A DNA stretch of 6,996 nt, from contig JAUSPJ010000032.1 of NCBI GenBank assembly GCA_030655795.1, positions 1 to 6,996 on the forward strand, read 5' to 3'. The notes below the pieces were generated by a model. The model did no database searches. It had not been told where the DNA came from and saw nothing but the letters and a program-made list of their open reading frames with translations. Source of the DNA: Fidelibacterota bacterium (lineage in GTDB: Bacteria > Fidelibacterota > UBA2242). Each line of letters starts with the position of its first letter. Position 1 is the first letter of the stretch. Below are positions 5,828-6,996 of the stretch, one piece after another. The position numbers and the translations under genes were made by a program.

Positions 5828-6057
5828 ACATAGAACCAACATACAATAACGCTCATCGGATTCAGGCCAGTCTCGAACTGGTTGAACCATTAGGAAATGA
5901 AGCATTAATCTATCTGAAATCCGCATCTCAAAGCCTTATCAGTATCACCAGGTCCTACGATCCGCAAAAGTTGTCAGACAGCCAGGTGTCAGTATATATA
6001 AATCTGGACAAAATTCACCTGTTTGACGCTGCTACGAAAAAGCGGCTGTCCGATTAA
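5788..6057 (+). pseudogene. C-terminal remnant of a sugar ABC-transporter ATPase (MalK/UgpC/MsmK type, TOBE region)
   Basis: About 89 codons are open, with recognisable content from VEIIVGIRPEDI onward: the GIRPEDI motif that opens the regulatory/TOBE region of MalK-like ATPases, then LELVEPLGNEALIYL, ITRSYDP and the terminal NLDKIHLFDAATKKRL. Full proteins of this family are about 360-370 residues and reach GIRPE near residue 285, so roughly the first 280 residues are absent here, with the Walker A, signature and Walker B motifs. No sequence for them lies upstream, since the preceding bases encode the phosphorylase in a different frame. The only start available is a TTG at 5788 without a ribosome site. 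The frame has no stops or shifts, which points to recent loss or to an assembly join. It overlaps the phosphorylase by 40 bases and ends 20 bases from the converging galE stop. Confidence 0.85.
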
Positions 6058-6077
6058 TCAAGCCATTATAAAAAGTT

Positions 6078-6996
6078 TTATTCGAATCCCCTGGGATTCA
6101 GCGATTGCCAGCGCCACGTATCGGCGCACATCTCATCGATATCGCGTTCTGTTTTCCAGCCTAATTCACGAAATGCTTTACCGGAATCGGCATAGCATTC
6201 AGCAATATCGCCGGGCCGGCGATTGGTAATTGTATAATTAATTTTCTGTCCGGAGGCTTTTTCGAATGCATCTATAATTTCCAGGACGCTGTAACCGCGA
6301 CCGGTTCCCAGGTTAAAGATATGAATACCGGTTTTACCAATTAATTTCTCCAGCGCCTTGACATGGCCGTTGGCAAGATCAACCACATGAATATAATCCC
6401 GCACACCGGTTCCGTCGGAAGTTGGGTAATCATTTCCAAACACCATCAATTTCTTCAACTTCCCCACCGCCACCTGGCTGATAAACGGCATCAGATTATT
6501 GGGAAGTCCTTTGGGGTCTTCGCCGATTTTGCCGCTTATATGGGCCCCAACGGGATTAAAATATCGCAGCAGAACAATATTCCAGTTATTATCAGAAACG
6601 TAAAGGTCCTTCAATATCTCTTCGATAAACAGTTTAGTCCGTCCATAGGGATTGTATGCGGATGTTGGAAACTCTTCTGTTATCGGCGCCTGCTTCGGTT
6701 CGCCATAAACTGTCGCCGAAGAACTGAATACGATAGTCTTTACATCATGTTTCGCCATCGATTCACAGAGATTGATCGTGCCGGTAATATTATTTTGGTA
6801 ATACTTCAGAGGGATTTGCACCGATTCGCCAACGGCCTTCATTCCGGCAAAGTGAATCACGGCGTCGAAACGATGATCACTGAAGATTGCATCCAGCCAA
6901 TCCCTGTCCAGTAAATCAATCTTATGAAATTCCAGCGTTTTTTCGGTAATTTCCTGAACTCGCTTCAGCGATTCCTCGCTGCTGTTGGACAGATTG
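6078..6996 (-). CDS. galE: UDP-glucose 4-epimerase GalE, N-terminus beyond the right edge
   Basis: Interconverts UDP-glucose and UDP-galactose in the cytosol, using bound NAD (Leloir pathway and supply of UDP-galactose for surface sugars). The frame stays open to the right edge, giving 305 residues that begin NLSNSSEESLKRV, so about the first 31 residues, with the GGxGYIG dinucleotide motif, are missing. Visible hallmarks: DAVIHFAGMKAVGES, FSSSATVYG (catalytic Ser, codon 6717-6719), the YGRTK form of YxxxK (Tyr codon 6645-6647), LLRYFNPVGAH, GVRDYIHVVDLANGH, FNLGTGRGYSVLE and RRPGDIAECYAD. The C-terminus NPRGFE is at the normal place. A GTG at 6858-6860 is only an internal valine (VIHFAG), not the start. 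It converges on the ABC ATPase remnant, with 20 bases between stops. Glucose-1-phosphate from the phosphorylase could feed UDP-glucose, but the opposite orientation argues against a shared operon. Confidence 0.96.
   Translation of the reverse strand, partial: NLSNSSEESLKRVQEITEKTLEFHKIDLLDRDWLDAIFSDHRFDAVIHFAGMKAVGESVQIPLKYYQNNITGTINLCESMAKHDVKTIVFSSSATVYGEPKQAPITEEFPTSAYNPYGRTKLFIEEILKDLYVSDNNWNIVLLRYFNPVGAHISGKIGEDPKGLPNNLMPFISQVAVGKLKKLMVFGNDYPTSDGTGVRDYIHVVDLANGHVKALEKLIGKTGIHIFNLGTGRGYSVLEIIDAFEKASGQKINYTITNRRPGDIAECYADSGKAFRELGWKTERDIDEMCADTWRWQSLNPRGFE

Noticed and set aside
6025..6050. Possible hairpin (GACGCTGC ... GCGGCTGTC with one bulge) near the end of the ABC remnant, as a terminator
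   Set aside because: The stem lies inside coding sequence, includes a G-U pair and a bulge, and is not followed by a T run on either strand.
5722..6057. Programmed frameshift producing a phosphorylase-TOBE fusion protein
   Set aside because: No convincing slippery heptamer or following structure near 5780-5805, and a TOBE domain without its ATPase has no known role on a phosphorylase; deletion or misassembly is simpler.
6363..6914. Open frame of 183 codons on the plus strand
   Set aside because: It lies wholly antisense to well-conserved galE coding sequence, and its translation shows no recognisable domain; it is a shadow frame.

Overview
The window carries eight readable genes or gene pieces plus one small candidate ORF, from a moderately AT-rich bacterial chromosome. 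Several starts have clear Shine-Dalgarno sequences (AAAGGA, CAGGAG, AGGA). A probable lipoprotein suggests a Gram-negative-type cell envelope. The corrinoid (B12) methyl-transfer pair and the sugar genes fit a carbohydrate-using, probably anaerobic heterotroph. I cannot place it in a phylum from the sequence alone.

Left unit, minus strand (about 1-1473): an AraC-family regulator with an N-terminal cupin sensor domain is followed, after only 15 bases, by a 37-residue hydrophobic small ORF. The stop of this small ORF overlaps (ATGA) the start of a probable lipoprotein of the glycosyl-hydrolase-like GHL10 type, which runs off the left edge. The three look like one operon. The divergent intergenic region (1474-1613) contains two near-identical 14-base direct repeats exactly 21 bases apart plus a third partial copy. 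This is the geometry expected for binding of an AraC-type regulator, so the regulator probably controls the divergent operon, itself, or both.

Central unit, plus strand (1614-5827): a uroporphyrinogen-decarboxylase-fold (MtaA/CmuA-like) methyltransferase with the HxC...C zinc motif; a free-standing corrinoid protein with the DxHxxG cobalamin motif; a small cytosolic SASA/CE6-type carbohydrate esterase; and a GH13 subfamily 18 sugar phosphorylase of the sucrose/glucosylglycerate phosphorylase type. Read together, this suggests intracellular removal of methyl and acetyl groups from an alpha-glucoside, followed by phosphorolysis. The substrate is unknown and the joint role is inference.

Right end: directly fused to the end of the phosphorylase, in another frame, is the last ~85-90 residues (TOBE region) of a sugar ABC-transporter ATPase of the MalK/UgpC/MsmK type. 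Its whole nucleotide-binding domain is missing. This looks like a deletion that removed the ATPase N-terminus and perhaps the rest of an importer, or else an assembly join. Converging on it from the right is galE (UDP-glucose 4-epimerase, minus strand), cut by the right edge so that its NAD-binding start is missing. I saw no RNA genes, CRISPR arrays, insertion sequences or convincing intrinsic terminators.
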